DNA of 64,000 nucleotides from Rhynchosporium graminicola (GCA_900074885.1 FJUW01000009.1:372001-436000), one strand, 5' to 3'. Positions 1-12,241 are shown, counted from the first letter of the stretch. Notes: generated by a model not told the origin, from the letters alone. Numbers and translations: made by a program.

Positions 1-374
1 TGCCTCCTCGACGAGGCATATGAATATGGTTTGTCCTTATACATAGGCAGATCCGCCCTAGATTTGTCGAAGAAACCTCCTACTCGATCTTGCATACCAC
101 TAATCACACCGTTCGAATGTCCAGCTGTCCTCGCAGTGACCCCTGACGAGCCCCAGACTCTGTTCTCTGACTCCCGTTGTGGGTCCGTGAAAGAAGGCAC
201 ATTCTTCGGTATCGAAAACGACATGTCTTCAGCCACCTGTCTGCCAGATTCGATAGCCTGGACACCGGCTTCTCTAACCCTTTGCGATACGTTCGCTGCT
301 GCTAGGGTCGCTGTACCTCGAAGAATTTTATAGGCGGGGGAGCGATGTAGATTGAAGGGATCGCGTACGTTCAT
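1..374 (-). CDS. Partial gene, N-terminal part only, uncharacterised protein
   Basis: Reading the minus strand from an ATG at 374-372, the frame stays open for 124 codons with no stop and runs off the left edge, so only the N-terminus is seen. The predicted peptide begins MNVRDPFNLHRSPAYKILRG and later has a polar stretch ending in LPMYKDKPYSY and a basic Ser/Arg patch near the edge. Codon use is balanced and fungal-like. No domain is recognisable in this part; the basic patch could precede a membrane anchor, but that is a guess. An upstream exon or different start cannot be excluded. The opposite-strand frame here is a shadow. Confidence 0.6.
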   Translation of the reverse strand, partial: MNVRDPFNLHRSPAYKILRGTATLAAANVSQRVREAGVQAIESGRQVAEDMSFSIPKNVPSFTDPQRESENRVWGSSGVTARTAGHSNGVISGMQDRVGGFFDKSRADLPMYKDKPYSYASSRR

Positions 375-1468
375 CGAATATGCTTGGGCATGTCGTAGAG
401 AATGGTTGGGCAAGATGCTGCACCGAAAGATGGACAATCGTACTGCACACGTTGTATGTTGATGAACACCAGAAAGGCTTAGGCCCGCTTAAATTCCACG
501 GGAGCCTCGTCTCCGAGGCTGGACTCTTTCGTAGCCAGTGAAGTATAAGTAAGAGCACCCAGGAAAATATATTGAAATCACAATTATTCTACAGGAAATC
601 ACTGAAGTGACAAAACCCACACATCCAATTCAGGACTCTGCTGTTTTATTAACACGCAACGGCATGTAACTATTCTAGGACTTTGACAATATTGACTTTC
701 AAGAAGTCGTGAGGTGATCATAGGACTTGTATCTCTACTACAATCACTAGCATTCTGTCGGATATCAATTGAAGTGATGATCTAAAGTCATAAATTTGTT
801 TCTGTATTCTACTCCTCTTCATTCTGAATATCACGAAGGCTTTCCAGCAGTAAAAATTTAAGCAAATGGCGAAATGATAGAGATTTATCCTTCGCTTCAC
901 TAGACACAAATTGGGTCAGCTTCTCCATGTTGTTCGCCCTATCTTATTATGATACTTTGCGCCTTTTTTAATGCCGACTGTGGCGAAACCGACGGGGTAA
1001 GAAGAAGCGCTGAAGGAAATTCGTATCATCAGATTATTCCTTGCTTGATGTTACAGTACTGTGAGTCTACGATCCTTGGATAAGGTTCTCGAGTTATTTG
1101 GTAACTTGATTTTCGGGCATTACGAAGCCTTTTAGCTTGAAAAAAGTACTTGACGATTCATTTCCCTCATAGACTCGAATCTATATATTAGGTCAAGATA
1201 GCTCTAGCATTCCCGGAAGCGTAATGCAAATCCTCTTGAGAAGGAAATCTTTGGCGCGAAGAAGAAGTAATTTTCACTGCTAGTAGTACCTCGCCTTTAC
1301 AGTTCAAATTACCAAAGATGCCATAGAAGTACGCTATCTATGTCACAATAATATAGTAGGTTCTCGTTAGTGAAGAGTTTGACCTTAGAATCTATATTCT
1401 ATAGTAACTACACAAAGACTAAATCTCTCTCAGATCCAAATAAACCCCCATCTTTACAACAGCGAATC
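375..1468. other. Intergenic region, nothing recognised
   Basis: About 1.1 kb between the divergent left-edge gene and ATG10. Only short, poorly biased frames occur. It should hold both 5' regions. I see no RNA gene, repeat or clear regulatory motif. Confidence 0.5.
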
Positions 1469-2299
1469 ATGGCTTATCAAGAAGACTACCAACACTGGCC
1501 CTTCCTCAATCAAGAAGAGTTCGAACTCGTCTGTGCATTCTTCGATCAGAAATACGTTTCAGCAGAGCTTGGTCCTACAAGAAAGATCTTCAAGATACGC
1601 TCTCGCCGCGTGGCAACGACGGCGAACTCTTATATTGAGATTCTCCGCCTCTTAGAACCTCCGGATGACGAAGATGAGTTGTCCAAGGCGCTTGGTATGC
1701 TCGGTGGAGGCCGGGAATTAGGTGAAAGGAATGAGGAGAGGAGTGATGATATGATCATGATGGATTCTGTGGATGAGGATGCGGACCAGGTGAGTGTTGA
1801 AATGATTGTTTAGGCCTGGTTCTAATCTTAATATAGGAAGCTCTTCGTTCAGTGCCATCAGCAAATCAACTTCCGTCCTACAGCCAGTACTCACATCAAC
1901 CATATGTGACTTATGAGATCCACCTCCATGCCACCTACAGAATGCCCACTCTTTGGTTCACCCTACATGACCTACCTATGGGTGATCCAACCTTCGATCT
2001 GGACTCAGTCTACCGTTATCTAGTTCCTGCTCAGTTCAAGAGCGGCCTTCGAGCCGCAGGTATCACTGGAGGTATCTCGGCAGCTGTGAGTTATGCACTC
2101 TGACAAGCGCTAAACTTACATTTAATAGCCTCATCCGATTACCGACGTTCCAGCTTTCTTCATTCATCCATGCCAAACGAGGGAAGCGATGGAGAGTTTT
2201 GATTGCTCTAAGAAAGAGTATCTTATGGTATGGCTGGGGTTGGTTGGAGGCTGTGTTGGATTGTGGGTGCCTCCTGAGATGGCAGAGTCTGCAACTTGA
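1469..2299 (+). CDS. ATG10: Autophagy E2-like conjugating enzyme Atg10
   Basis: Three exons, 1469-1789, 1837-2085 and 2129-2299, give 246 residues. Introns are 47 and 43 bases with GTGAGT donors and TAG acceptors, both in phase 0. Atg10 is the E2-like enzyme that moves Atg12 from Atg7 onto Atg5 during autophagosome formation in the cytosol. The family signature is the C-terminal block: ITDVPAFFIHPCQT, with the presumed catalytic cysteine at C205, followed by YLMVWLGLVGGCVGLWVPPE. Upstream is the E2-like strand pair around PTLWFTLHDLP. A poorly conserved acidic segment (about residues 80-110) precedes the first splice site. I chose the ATG at 1469 because the frame upstream has only a GTG at 1370. 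It converges with the U2 B'' gene. Confidence 0.93.
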
Positions 2300-2733
2300 G
2301 GCTGATTCTCACATGAGTTACCGAACCGCAAATCGACGAGAATAGTGGCTTTCCCAGACAAGTCCAATTATTCTTTTGCCAAGCAATCCTCTTGAAGCTC
2401 ACAATAAACTCATTTTTCATGAGTGACAGCCTAGCACATTTACCAAATAGTTAGGGGACTGTGAAGTATTGCTTCGATTATATCTTGTGATATTTCATGA
2501 CTTGAGAGCCAAGTCACGATATTGAAATATGCCTGCCAGTTCTCTCGTAAATGGAGAGGGGTTTTGATAGCTCGAACAACCTAAACACGTTCCCAAATCC
2601 AGGTCCTTCGTGAATGAAGCTGGTTTTTCGCGCTTGTATATGCAACTTGTTAGCCAAGTCTTTGATGCCGCACCATTGAAGTATTCTTCCCCTAACTCCA
2701 AACACCAAATCAAGATCAAATCCCAAAGCCAGC
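2300..2733. other. Convergent 3' region
   Basis: 434 bases between the stop of ATG10 and the stop of the minus-strand U2 B'' gene. It should hold both 3' UTRs. No coding sequence or structured element is evident. Confidence 0.5.
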
Positions 2734-3478
2734 CTATTCATCGTCACTGTCCTCATCCATAGCCACATCTCCTTCGCTATCCTCCTCTGGCTCACTCTCC
2801 TCATCTCGCCGCCTCTTCTGACCAGCCGCACTAGCCGTTGGGCTTCTTGCCTCCTCCATAGTTTGATCAGTACTTGGTCCCGGTGGTGGCTTCAATGTCC
2901 CTCCAGTTGCTGGAGCCTCCGTTGCTGTGGATGGTGGAGCGTCAAAAATGCTTCTTTGTAAATCTGTAGCGGTGACCTCTCCTGTAGCTGCCGAAGGCAT
3001 CCGGAATGTACCATCCAGCTTCGCAATGATATCCGACTTCGACTTTGCGTATTGGATTGTCTATTGGTTTAGTTAGTTACAGGAACGGAGGTATGCCAGC
3101 AGGAACCTTACAATTTGACGTCCAAAGAGCTCAAATCTCTGTAAAGCCCTCATAGCCTGCGTTGCTGTCTGTACGTCTCGGTATACAATATGGGCTTGAC
3201 CGCGCATCTTCATAGTTTTAAGAGCTACCACATCGAGGACTGGGCCGTAGGTAGAGAAGAGGACGTAGAGGGAGATGCGTAAGTCCGCTTTTTGGATTTT
3301 CGAGGAAGGCAGATTGCCGACATAGAGAGTCTGATTGGGAGCATATGATGGGATATTGCCAATGGCTTTGCGCGCAGTAGCAGATTGTCCTGGAGCTTGT
3401 CCATCCTGAAATTGAGTGTCAACCACCTTATCTCAAGAATAGAATAATGTCAGAAACACTTACAATGACACGAGACAT
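2734..3478 (-). CDS. MSL1: U2 snRNP B''-like protein (single RRM)
   Basis: Minus strand, exons 3478-3464 (15 bases, MSRVI), 3405-3112 and 3060-2734, giving 211 residues. Introns are 58 bases (3406-3463) and 51 bases (3061-3111). The acceptor at TTTCAG (3408-3406) is chosen because a nearer AAG would leave a 37-base intron. One RNA-recognition motif is clear: RNP2 LYVGNL at residues 32-37 and RNP1 RGQAHIVY at 73-80, followed by FGRQITIQYAKSKSDIIAK, typical of the U1A/U2B'' family. The protein binds U2 snRNA stem-loop IV with U2A' in the spliceosome. The C-terminus is an acidic low-complexity tail (KRRRDEESEPEED) rather than the second RRM of animal proteins, as in the short yeast protein Msl1. 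U1A is the alternative. A 302-base promoter separates it from the divergent ARPC1 gene. Confidence 0.85.
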
Positions 3479-3780
3479 ATTGGCAAAAGGTTCTTGAGCT
3501 TCTGCGGATCAGAGTGACAGAGACGTAGGTGACCTCTGTTGTAGAACGGTCAATCTAATATATTTGGCGGGGTTGAAGTAAATATCTCGAGATCCGAATT
3601 AAGATTTAGCGGGATTTGAGGTTCAGCGCTTCAGCCTTCCTCATTTGGCCCCAGCTAGGGACCTACCCCACCATGAGATGCTCTTCTATCAGCCAGCCTC
3701 GTCATCGACAAGTCAACTACACAAGATCGACGAATTGATAGTAGAGAGCTCCTCCTATCAGTTACAATAAATCCGACAAT

Positions 3781-4969
3781 ATGGCCGCACCAGAAGTTCA
3801 CCACCTCTTTCACCACCCTATCGCTGACCATTCGTTCTCCGCCGACAAGCAGACCTTGGCTGTTGCACGAGACACCAGTGTTGAGCTATACGAAAGATCT
3901 AGCAATGGATTCAAGTTGAAGGACGAGCTGAAAGGTCATGATAAAACTGTTACTAGCGTCGATATTGCCTTATCTACTGGAAGAATCGTTACTTGCTCTC
4001 AAGGTTGGTTCCGACCCTCCGAATCAGAATCGTGCAATTCTAATATCAACAAGACAGAAATGCGCTGGTCTGGGAACCTTCGCCAACTGGCTACAAGCCA
4101 ACACTTGTCCTTCTTCGAATCAACCGTGCTGCCACTTTTGTTCGATGGTCTCCATCCGAGACCAAGTTCGCCGTCGGATCCGGAGCGCGAGTCATTGCTA
4201 TATGCTACTTCGAGGAGGAGAACGATTGGTGGGTGTCGAAGCATATCAAGAAGCCCATTCGAAGTACAATCACCACTGTAGCCTGGCATCCAAACTCTGT
4301 ACTTCTAGCGGCTGGTTCGACCGATGCTCATGCAAGGGTATTCTCCAGCTTCATCAAAGGTGTGGATGAAAGACCGGACCCTGGAGTGTGGGGAGAAAGA
4401 CTACCATTCAATACTGTCTGTGGAGAGTACCTAAACAACTCAGCCGGTTGGGTCCATGCTGTTTCATTCTCACCAAGTGGAGATGCCCTTGCATTTGCAG
4501 CTCACGATAGCAGTATTACCGTTGTCTATCCGAATGGCGCCGACCAGCCTCCAAGAGCAGTTGTGAGCGTTAGTACCCAACTGCTGCCTTTCATGAGTCT
4601 TATCTGGAACGGTGAGAGTGAGATCATCGCCGCTGGCTATGATTGTGAGGCATATCGATTCAAGGGCAGTGAAGGTGGCTGGCAACTCACTGGTTCATTG
4701 GAATCGAAGGGAAGAGCAGGAGCAGGCGATGCACGAGAAGAGTCTGCCTTCAACATGTTCAAACAGATGGACCTGAAAGGAAAGACTAAGGATGATACAC
4801 AATTAAAGACTGTGCATCAAAACACGATCAGCACCATCCGTATCTACGAGGAATCTGGAGGTGTCGTTCGGAAATTTAGCAGTAAGTGTCTTTGAAGCAA
4901 TATATAAGAGAATGCTAACACCTCCTAGCAAGTGGCGTGGATGGAAGAATCGTCATCTGGAACGCATAG
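3781..4969 (+). CDS. ARC40: Arp2/3 complex subunit 1 (ARPC1/Arc40), WD40 protein
   Basis: Exons 3781-4003, 4054-4881 and 4929-4969 join to 363 residues, the usual ARPC1 length. Introns are 50 bases (phase 1) and 47 bases (phase 1, branch site TGCTAAC). Arc40 is the WD40 propeller subunit of the Arp2/3 complex, which nucleates branched actin at cortical patches and endocytic sites. Visible WD-type segments include HDKTVTSVDIALSTGRIVTC, DRNALVW across the first splice, STITTVAWHPNSVLLAAGS, WVHAVSFSPSGDALAFAA and the last-exon ending TSGVDGRIVIWNA. The family-specific phrase FVRWSPSETKFAVGSGARV is present. The insert before the last blade (about residues 295-325) is polar, where ARPC1 carries its protruding loop. 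Joining across introns restores the reading frame, which supports the model. Confidence 0.94.
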
Positions 4970-5229
4970 AAGTAGAAGTAGCTCAATCAAAGACAAAATT
5001 CTTTCAACCCTTATTCACGACCCAGTCGAATTTTCTACTCCTTTCCGATCTTTGGACTTCTAACAGTTTCAACTTTCCAAAACTCCCAGTGTCAGATTAA
5101 TGCCACTTTTTTTGATGGTTACATTCCTACAACTCCCCCAATACTTCTTCCACTAATTATCTCGACTTCTATGAAATATCTCTCGGGGTATGACAACGCG
5201 ATTAGGAAATGCGAGTAACGATCTACAAG

Positions 5230-6675
5230 ATGTTTAGGAATGATAATGACAACAGGCACAATGACTCCCGTTCAGCAAGCCCACCAGCCATGCGCAGGCA
5301 AATCCCAGCTTCTCCCCCAGATCCCACTTCCCGTGGTTATGGCGGCGCTCGTCACGGATTCAATTCATCTTCCTACTATGGCAGAACGATTGGTATACCT
5401 AATATGACATATCGTCTACCACCTATCACAGCGACGAGACCCGCACACAATCATTTCGTGCCCATCCGTCACTATACAGGCCAAGCGGCCCAGCGTCGGA
5501 CAAGTAGTTCAGCAGCTTTGGGTGCCGATATAGGCATGAGCAGTACTGGTCGTGAGGACACAGATATGACGACGCCAGACCCATTGCAGAGACCAAGTCA
5601 GTACGATGGCAGTAAGTAATGGGGAGCCTGAGAGTTCCTCTGAAGGTTTCAAGATATTCTCGAGGATGAACGATTCCTCTCTCGAAGCACTCTTGATGGG
5701 TTTGTTACTGACTCGCCCACTACCTTAGTTACAATTCCAGATCAAGTCACCAATCCACTACCACATATCTGCTTTTGCAATCGAAACGGGGTAGCAATCC
5801 AAAACCATTCGCCCATCGATATCGCGACAGAAGATCAAGAGAATACTCGTCCATACCACAGACTATCCGTTAGCGACATCCTGAACCATTCTCCTCTACC
5901 AGGAACTCAAGCACAGAACGGCGAAGCCTCATCAGCCCCCAACACAGGCAATAGCAGTGACGACACAGACCACCCCATGTTGACACCACCACGCAGTATC
6001 CTCGCCCACTCAGAGGCGTCCCGTAGCTCTATCAGCTCGGACCGGACTCAGCGACCCCCATTTGACACCATTGAGAAACGCTGCTATCTTCTCAACACGG
6101 TCTATCACATCTGCATGGACGCAACAAGTACCTATATCATCAACCTCCGCCCTGCAACTCGAAACCGCCATAATCAGCTCCCTCGTCACAGAAATCATGG
6201 TTCAACTCGCTACCAACCCTACCAATTCCATCGCAGAGGTCGCCATGTAGATAGCACTGCTGATCTCCACGCTAGGAGACGTACGCTTATGGACAACATC
6301 TCCTCTATCTCCACTTACATCTGGCGTCGAGCACGAAGCGATGAAATGGCTCCGCATAGAGCGGAAGGTGACGCCGTTCATGCGATGCGAGGGCTCTATC
6401 GATGGAGCGAGATCGTAGTCCGCGGTATAGAAAGCGACGGTCGAGAAGATGGCGTTGCCGCTGAAGGTCCACATGTCGGCGACATTATGGGAATGAAAGT
6501 TGCCGTCGCAGCGAAGGACTTGTGTCGTTGGTTGGGGGACGATGGGGCTTGGAATCATTGTTGTGGTGTTATGAATGAGTTGAGAGAGTTGTCGGAGAAG
6601 GGGAAGGAAGGGGAGATTGTGGAGGGGAGGATTAGAGAGGTTTATGAGGAGAGCGAGGGTGGGAATATCACTTAG
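5230..6675 (+). CDS. Uncharacterised Ser/Pro-rich protein
   Basis: Two exons: 5230-5611 and 5729-6675, 442 residues. The donor is GTAAGT at 5612. Two in-frame acceptors, TAG at 5728 and CAG at 5740, are possible and differ by four codons. The ATG at 5230 was taken; another in-frame ATG lies at 5209. Residues 1-280 are polar and disordered-looking (SPPAMRRQIPASPPDPTS). The C-terminal third looks folded and helical: FDTIEKRCYLLNTVYHICMD, then VAVAAKDLCRWLGDDGAW and a charged helix with NELRELSEKGKEGEIV. No known domain recognised. Between 6110 and 6250 a different frame looks at least as protein-like (see findings), so the middle of the model is less secure than its ends. Confidence 0.6.
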
Positions 6676-7278
6676 TGATGGATGATTGAATTGATGGTGT
6701 GGTGGAAAGAGGGTAGATTGCTGATTGGGTTCGGACTTTGGTTGTTCTTCAGTGGTTTCACGCAGTAACTTCCATGTCTGTTTGTACAGTGCGGTGGTGG
6801 GATATTTTGCTAGCTTCGAAATGTTCCTCTACTGAAAATTGTGGAACTGCTTGAAGTTTTTGCTTCGGTCGTGGAGTATGTTGGTAACATTGAAGTAGAT
6901 CAATGTCATGAAACGAGATGGTGACATTGGTACATCCAGCAGCTTGAAGGGTGAAATGGTTTAATGACATTGTAGCTCAGAACATCGAAGTAGTTGGAAG
7001 TATTCCCAACTTAAAGTGATGGATGGAACAGACTGGTAAAATTGGCGAAAACAGCGACTCAAAAGTCACAGAATGTCTAGTGGCATTGAAGTCAAACATC
7101 TGATATGCCGAGTTCTGATCGCCAGCTCCTGCTGCTTTGCATATGGAGATGACCCAGTCTGCGTCCCTGTCCATCAACCACATATAAGGATCAAGTGGGA
7201 GTACAAATTGACTTTATGTCTAGCATTCAGTAAGGCTTAGAATCTGCGGATCTTAAGGTACTCCTCTCCTATGCTTCA
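6676..7278. other. Convergent 3' region
   Basis: 603 bases between the stop of the uncharacterised gene and the stop of PRP16. Short minus-strand frames at 6758-6970 and 6977-7183 have no coding character. Probably two 3' UTRs. Confidence 0.45.
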
Positions 7279-10278
7279 TCAGAATCCACGTCCTGGTCTC
7301 TTCCCCACAGGTCGCTTAACCGCACCATGTGAGGCAACCTTCTTCAGTGCCGTGCCGATCAACGGCTTTTTAACCGTTTTCATGCTCTCATTCTCCAATC
7401 TTTTCTGTTCTCTGAGTTTGTCCTCAGCCATCTGAGCCTCGATCTCCATCTTCCTATTGAACTCGGTTTCTGTCACACGTTTCTCCCTTGCTGAATAACC
7501 CTTCTCCTTGACCGAATAAAACACACCTCCCAATTCAGCAAGCCATTTCGGATCGACTGAAGTAACGGTGGACATATATTCTTTTGACGTCAAAATCAGT
7601 TCGTGGTAAACGACATAATCTGGAAGATAACCTAGCCCATATAGTGCACTTGTAGGGTGCAGTTGCACCGTTACGCTCGTCCTCAAATTGACATACTCGC
7701 CGATGCCTTTGACCTTCGCAGCCTGGTGATAGTATCCAGAACAAATACACTTTCTGATAACATCCCAATCAGTACCACAACTGATCATGTTCATTCTCTG
7801 CATCTTCATAATATCCCCCAGCTGTTCCCTGATCTCCTTTGCGCGGCGAAGGGATTTTGGATGTAGAAAATGACGTGTACACCATGCATCTGAATATCCG
7901 TTCGATTTCCATTGAGAATAAACGTGAAGATATGTCAAATGATCCGATTCTGGAACGAAGAACTTCTCTCGCGCAGCATCGGATTCTTCTTGACGTTCTT
8001 TGGGCCTGTAGAAGACGCTAGGAACAGATAGAACGGATACGATTGTTAGCATCTCTTCGCTGCAGCCATAATCCTCTGATGTGATGAGGAGCTTGGCTAA
8101 AGATGGGTCCATAGGGAAAGCTGTCATCTTTGAGCCAATGCCGGTAAGATCACCAATATTGTCCAGTGCTCCCAAGGCCCATAAGTCGAAAAGAGATGTA
8201 GTGATCGTATCCTGAGGCGGCGGATCCATGAAATCAAAGTCCAGCAAATCTTTGACTCCTAAAGACTTCAACAATAAGACCGTGTTGGCAAGGTTGGTAC
8301 GCTGAATTTCCGGAATTGTCTGGATGTACATTTCATCCTTGAATGCAGCTTCTGTGAACAGGTGATAGGCTTTTCCAGGCCCAGTACGTCCGGCACGGCC
8401 TGCGCGCTGCGAAGCGTTGGCCTGCGATATAGGCGTAATCTGAAGCGTATCCATACCCATCCTGGGATTGTAGACCTTAAGCTTCGAGTAGCCCGCATCA
8501 ACCACGTACATAATTCCATCAACGGTCAAACTGGTTTCCGCAATATTTGTCGCCACAATGACCTTTCTGACACCTGGGGCTGCTTTGTCAAAAATCTTTG
8601 CTTGAAGATCTGCAGGCATTTGACTGTAAATTGGCAAGATACTTAGCTTAGGTGGATCATTAAGAGCGTTGAGACGCTCCTGAACCAATTCACAGGTCAC
8701 TTCAATGTCTTCTTGTCCGGTCATGAAGACCAAAATATCGCCAGCTCCTTGTGATACATGGATGGCGAGAACTTGCTGGACTGCCTGGTCGACATAATCT
8801 TCAACCGGCGATCGATGATACATTATATCCACAGGAAACGTACGTCCAGGAATGAAGAACTCAGGTGCTCCGCCATAGAAGTCCGAGAATCGTTTGGAGT
8901 TCATTGTTGCAGAAGTCACAATGAGCTTTAGGTCTCTCCTTCTGGCTAAGACTTTTTTGAACAGTCCCATAAGAACATCGGTGTTCAGAGCTCTTTCGTG
9001 AGCTTCGTCCATGATAACGCAAGAATAACGATCAAGATCAGGCTCATTTAGAGACTCTCTTAGAAGCACACCATCGGTCATATATTTGATAGCAGTCTCT
9101 CGGCTCGTGCAATCCTCGAATCGAATGGCATAACCGACAGTGCCACCAAGTTGACACTCCATTTCCTCGCTGACTCGCTTGGCTACACTCATGGCTGCAA
9201 CTCTCCGAGGCTGTGTGCATCCAATCATTCCTGACTTGGCGTATCCGTCTTCATAGAGAAATTGAGTGAGTTGTGTCGTTTTTCCCGAACCGGTCTCGCC
9301 CACGACAATAATTACCTGGTTATCTCTGATGACCCGCAAAAGATCTTCCCGCACAGCAAAAGCAGGCAGAAATTCCCGTTGCTCTCTCAGCGATTTATTC
9401 TGACTAAAGTTACTTGCTCCTTCGTTCTTCTTCATGTGTTGACCAAATTTGCTGTTGCCTTGATGTTCAACTTCTCCCGGAGCAGGAGCTGCGCTGTCCC
9501 CTTCTTCTTCTTTGACGCCCATGAGATTACCTAAAGCAGTACCGGCCATTTTGGTTGCTTCCTGAGCTTGCTTCTGCCTCTCCTTTTGTTGTCGCTTTTC
9601 CTTCACCACTTTACTGCCTTTTCTACTGAAGACAGCCATATCACTTTGATTGTCTCGTACCGCGGGTACCGGCTCTAGCTGTTTGGAGAATACGGTTCTT
9701 CCATCGAGGAACGGAGGCTTCAAGTCGTGAACCAATAAGTGTACCCTAGTGGCCTCTTCATCATCCTCGAAATCATCTCCCATGTCTCTCCGTTGCGCCA
9801 CTCCCGACGTAAGCATTCGGTTGGTCTCCCAAGCATCAACATCTTTCTGCTTCTGACTTGCGCGCGCGCTTATTCTTTTCCCTGACTTCTTCTCGACCAC
9901 TGCCGCTTCCTGCTGCTGCTCTGCCCAAGCATTGTCATAACTCGCGAACGGATTGTGTTCATCCTCTCCAAAGACATGTCCGAACTCATCTCCTGCGTAC
10001 CAGTCTCTATCAAGAGCCTTGGATTCTTCTTCGCTCACGAAAGGTTCGGGCTTGTCAAACTCTTGCTGACGAGGTGTCGGAGGGTATCGTGATTGTGATC
10101 GAGGTGTTAACGCTCTAGAATCGTTTCCCATTCGGCTTTGGGACCGTGATACACTTGAACCTTGTGGTCCATTGCGGTTCGCAGGCCTGGCAGGTACAGC
10201 AAACCTATCGTCGGATCGCAGAGGATTGAAGTCCAACTTCCGGCGTTTGGGACTCGTCTCTCCATCGTCTCTAGCCAT
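7279..10278 (-). CDS. PRP16: Pre-mRNA-splicing DEAH-box ATPase Prp16 (DHX38)
   Basis: A single uninterrupted frame of 999 residues. The start is the ATG at 10278 ([15 protein letters not shown]); the frame extends 23 codons upstream, but that stretch looks like 5' UTR. Prp16 is the spliceosomal ATPase that remodels the complex between the two catalytic steps. Motifs seen: Walker [10 protein letters not shown] at about 327 (Lys333), motif Ia [19 protein letters not shown] at 424-427, SAT at 456-458, and motif [10 protein letters not shown] at 624-631, followed by winged-helix/ratchet and OB-fold regions ([18 protein letters not shown]). The N-terminal 300 residues are family-specific: [20 protein letters not shown] and [18 protein letters not shown] distinguish Prp16 from Prp2, Prp22 and Prp43. 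It shares a 212-base intergenic region with divergent PWP1. Confidence 0.96.
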   Translation of the reverse strand: MARDDGETSPKRRKLDFNPLRSDDRFAVPARPANRNGPQGSSVSRSQSRMGNDSRALTPRSQSRYPPTPRQQEFDKPEPFVSEEESKALDRDWYAGDEFGHVFGEDEHNPFASYDNAWAEQQQEAAVVEKKSGKRISARASQKQKDVDAWETNRMLTSGVAQRRDMGDDFEDDEEATRVHLLVHDLKPPFLDGRTVFSKQLEPVPAVRDNQSDMAVFSRKGSKVVKEKRQQKERQKQAQEATKMAGTALGNLMGVKEEEGDSAAPAPGEVEHQGNSKFGQHMKKNEGASNFSQNKSLREQREFLPAFAVREDLLRVIRDNQVIIVVGETGSGKTTQLTQFLYEDGYAKSGMIGCTQPRRVAAMSVAKRVSEEMECQLGGTVGYAIRFEDCTSRETAIKYMTDGVLLRESLNEPDLDRYSCVIMDEAHERALNTDVLMGLFKKVLARRRDLKLIVTSATMNSKRFSDFYGGAPEFFIPGRTFPVDIMYHRSPVEDYVDQAVQQVLAIHVSQGAGDILVFMTGQEDIEVTCELVQERLNALNDPPKLSILPIYSQMPADLQAKIFDKAAPGVRKVIVATNIAETSLTVDGIMYVVDAGYSKLKVYNPRMGMDTLQITPISQANASQRAGRAGRTGPGKAYHLFTEAAFKDEMYIQTIPEIQRTNLANTVLLLKSLGVKDLLDFDFMDPPPQDTITTSLFDLWALGALDNIGDLTGIGSKMTAFPMDPSLAKLLITSEDYGCSEEMLTIVSVLSVPSVFYRPKERQEESDAAREKFFVPESDHLTYLHVYSQWKSNGYSDAWCTRHFLHPKSLRRAKEIREQLGDIMKMQRMNMISCGTDWDVIRKCICSGYYHQAAKVKGIGEYVNLRTSVTVQLHPTSALYGLGYLPDYVVYHELILTSKEYMSTVTSVDPKWLAELGGVFYSVKEKGYSAREKRVTETEFNRKMEIEAQMAEDKLREQKRLENESMKTVKKPLIGTALKKVASHGAVKRPVGKRPGRGF

Positions 10279-10490
10279 TGTGTAATTCGTCGTTGTGCTG
10301 ATGTTTACCTTCTTGAGCAGAAGATATAAAGAGACGAAACCAAACATCTGGAAAGACGCTAGCTCTAAAAGGCATGGCTCCCGCTCTTATCGCATCGCAA
10401 TCGCGTTGGTGGGGTGAAAAAAGTACAGTCTAAAAAGTTTCAAGAAATTGTCGCGACCTACTTGCCCGGGTTTGGGCACTTTATTTCAAG
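10279..10490. promoter_or_regulatory. Short bidirectional promoter PRP16/PWP1
   Basis: Only 212 bases separate the start codons of PRP16 (minus) and PWP1 (plus), so both 5' UTRs and promoters must share this stretch. The sequence contains A/T-rich patches (AAAAAAGTACAG near 10418) but no convincing TATA box. Confidence 0.6.
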
Positions 10491-12241
10491 ATGTCGATGA
10501 TAACAGCTACGGCCTGGGTTCCTCGTGGATTTGCAGCCCCATTTCCTACCAAGTACACCTTTGACGAGGAGGAGTTTCTGCGCATCGCAGAACTTGCGAA
10601 GCTCCAGCTTGATGATGCAAATGAGGATTTAGAAGATGCGCGCAAGGAAGTTGAGGGTGGAAAGGTCAACGATGCTATGAAAGAGGATGACGGGTCTGAC
10701 GATGAAGCTCCTTCTAAGACAATTAAGTCTCAAGGGTACGTGGAACTAATTTGGGCCATTTGCGCATTTTGTTGACGTTTGGTGTACCCTAGGGACGAGG
10801 ACGACGATTTGAAGGAATATGACTTGGATCACTATGACGATGAAGACGATGATGCGGGAGAACAAGGAGAGGGAATGGGTATGGGAATGTTTGGAAATGT
10901 CAAGTCGCTCGCCTACCACGAATCGAACGAGGACGACCCTTACATTACCATGAAGGAGAATGAAGAGGACGATGAAGACCGGGAAGAGCTTCAAATACTG
11001 GCAACAGACAACATGCTTTTAGCGGCAAAGATTGAGGACGAAGTAGCTCATTTGGAAATTTATGTCTACGAGGACGGAGCCGACAACCTGTACGTCCATC
11101 ACGATATTATGCTTCCTGCAATCCCTCTCTGTGTAGAGTGGCTGGATCTACCAGTTGGAAAGTCAAATGTAGACAAGGACTCGAGAGCAAACTTTGTGGC
11201 CGTGGGAACGTTTGACCCTGATATCGAGATTTGGGATCTGGATACCGTCGATTGCATGTACCCAAATGCTATTCTCGGTCAAGGAGGGGAGGGAAAGGAT
11301 GATGGAACGGGCGAGAAAAGAAAGAAGAAGAAAAACAAGAAGTCAAAGAAGGCCAATGATGAATACCATGTGGACTCGGTTTTGTCTCTTGCCGCCAACA
11401 GACACCACCGAAATCTCCTGGCCTCTTCTTCTGCCGATAAGACAGTAAAGTTATGGGATCTCAACACTACCAGATGCGCCAAATCGTATACGTACCACAC
11501 GGACAAAGTATGTTCATTGGCATGGCATCCGAAAGAATCGACAATACTGTTGAGTGGCAGTTACGATCGAACTGTTGTAGCAGCTGATATGAGAGCACCA
11601 GATGCCAAAGCTCCCACATGGGGTGTAGAGAGTGACGTCGAAACTGTTCGATGGGATCCGCACAATCCAAACTTTTTCTACATCTCAACTGAAAACGGTA
11701 TCATTCATTACCATGATATACGAAAGGCACCATCCAGTCCATCAAAGAGTAAGCCAGTCTGGATATTGCAAGCACACGACGAGTCAGTCTCGGCATTCGA
11801 TATCAATCCCACCATTCCAGGATTTATGGCAACTGGATCTACAGATAAGCAAGTGAAGCTCTGGAATATCCAGGCATCCGGGCCAGCTATGGTAGTGTCG
11901 AGAAACCTTGACATCGGTAAGGTCTTCTCTACGACATTTGCACCTGATGAGGAAGTTGGATTTAGGCTGTCGGTTGCCGGAAGTAAAGGTGTTGTCCAGA
12001 TCTGGGTAAGCATCATCTCTCAATCGCTTAAAACAATTATTGACTCTCAAAACAGGATACCTCCACAAACCCAGCAGTCCGGAGAGCATTTGCGGACAGA
12101 ATCGCGCCGGTCGAAGGAGAGATAAAGGAAAGACTGGTAGGTGTACAGAACGACAGCAGTGATTCGGAGTCAGATGACGGTGCTGCTGAAACTGGAGAAG
12201 GAAATGCGGGGGAAGGATGGGAATCTATGGACGAGGACTGA
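10491..12241 (+). CDS. PWP1: Periodic tryptophan protein 1 (Pwp1), WD40 ribosome-biogenesis factor
   Basis: Three exons, 10491-10735, 10793-12005 and 12056-12241, giving 547 residues. Introns are 57 bases (phase 2) and 50 bases (phase 0). The N-terminus MITATAWVPRGFAAPFP and the phrase EELQILATDNMLLAAKIEDE are characteristic of Pwp1, a nucleolar protein needed for pre-rRNA processing and 60S subunit assembly. Acidic tracts at about residues 30-130 are followed by WD repeats: NFVAVGTFDPDIEIWDL, NLLASSSADKTVKLWDL, TILLSGSYDRTVVAADMR, GFMATGSTDKQVKLWN and RLSVAGSKGVVQIW. A Lys-rich run KRKKKKNKKSKK (near residue 250) sits in the loop before the first canonical repeat and could act as a nuclear/nucleolar signal. 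The last exon is an acidic tail ending WESMDED. Splicing restores the frame at both joins. Confidence 0.95.

Noticed and set aside
31..333. 100-codon plus frame at the left edge
   Set aside because: It is the shadow of a better minus-strand frame that is open to the window edge and begins with ATG at 374.
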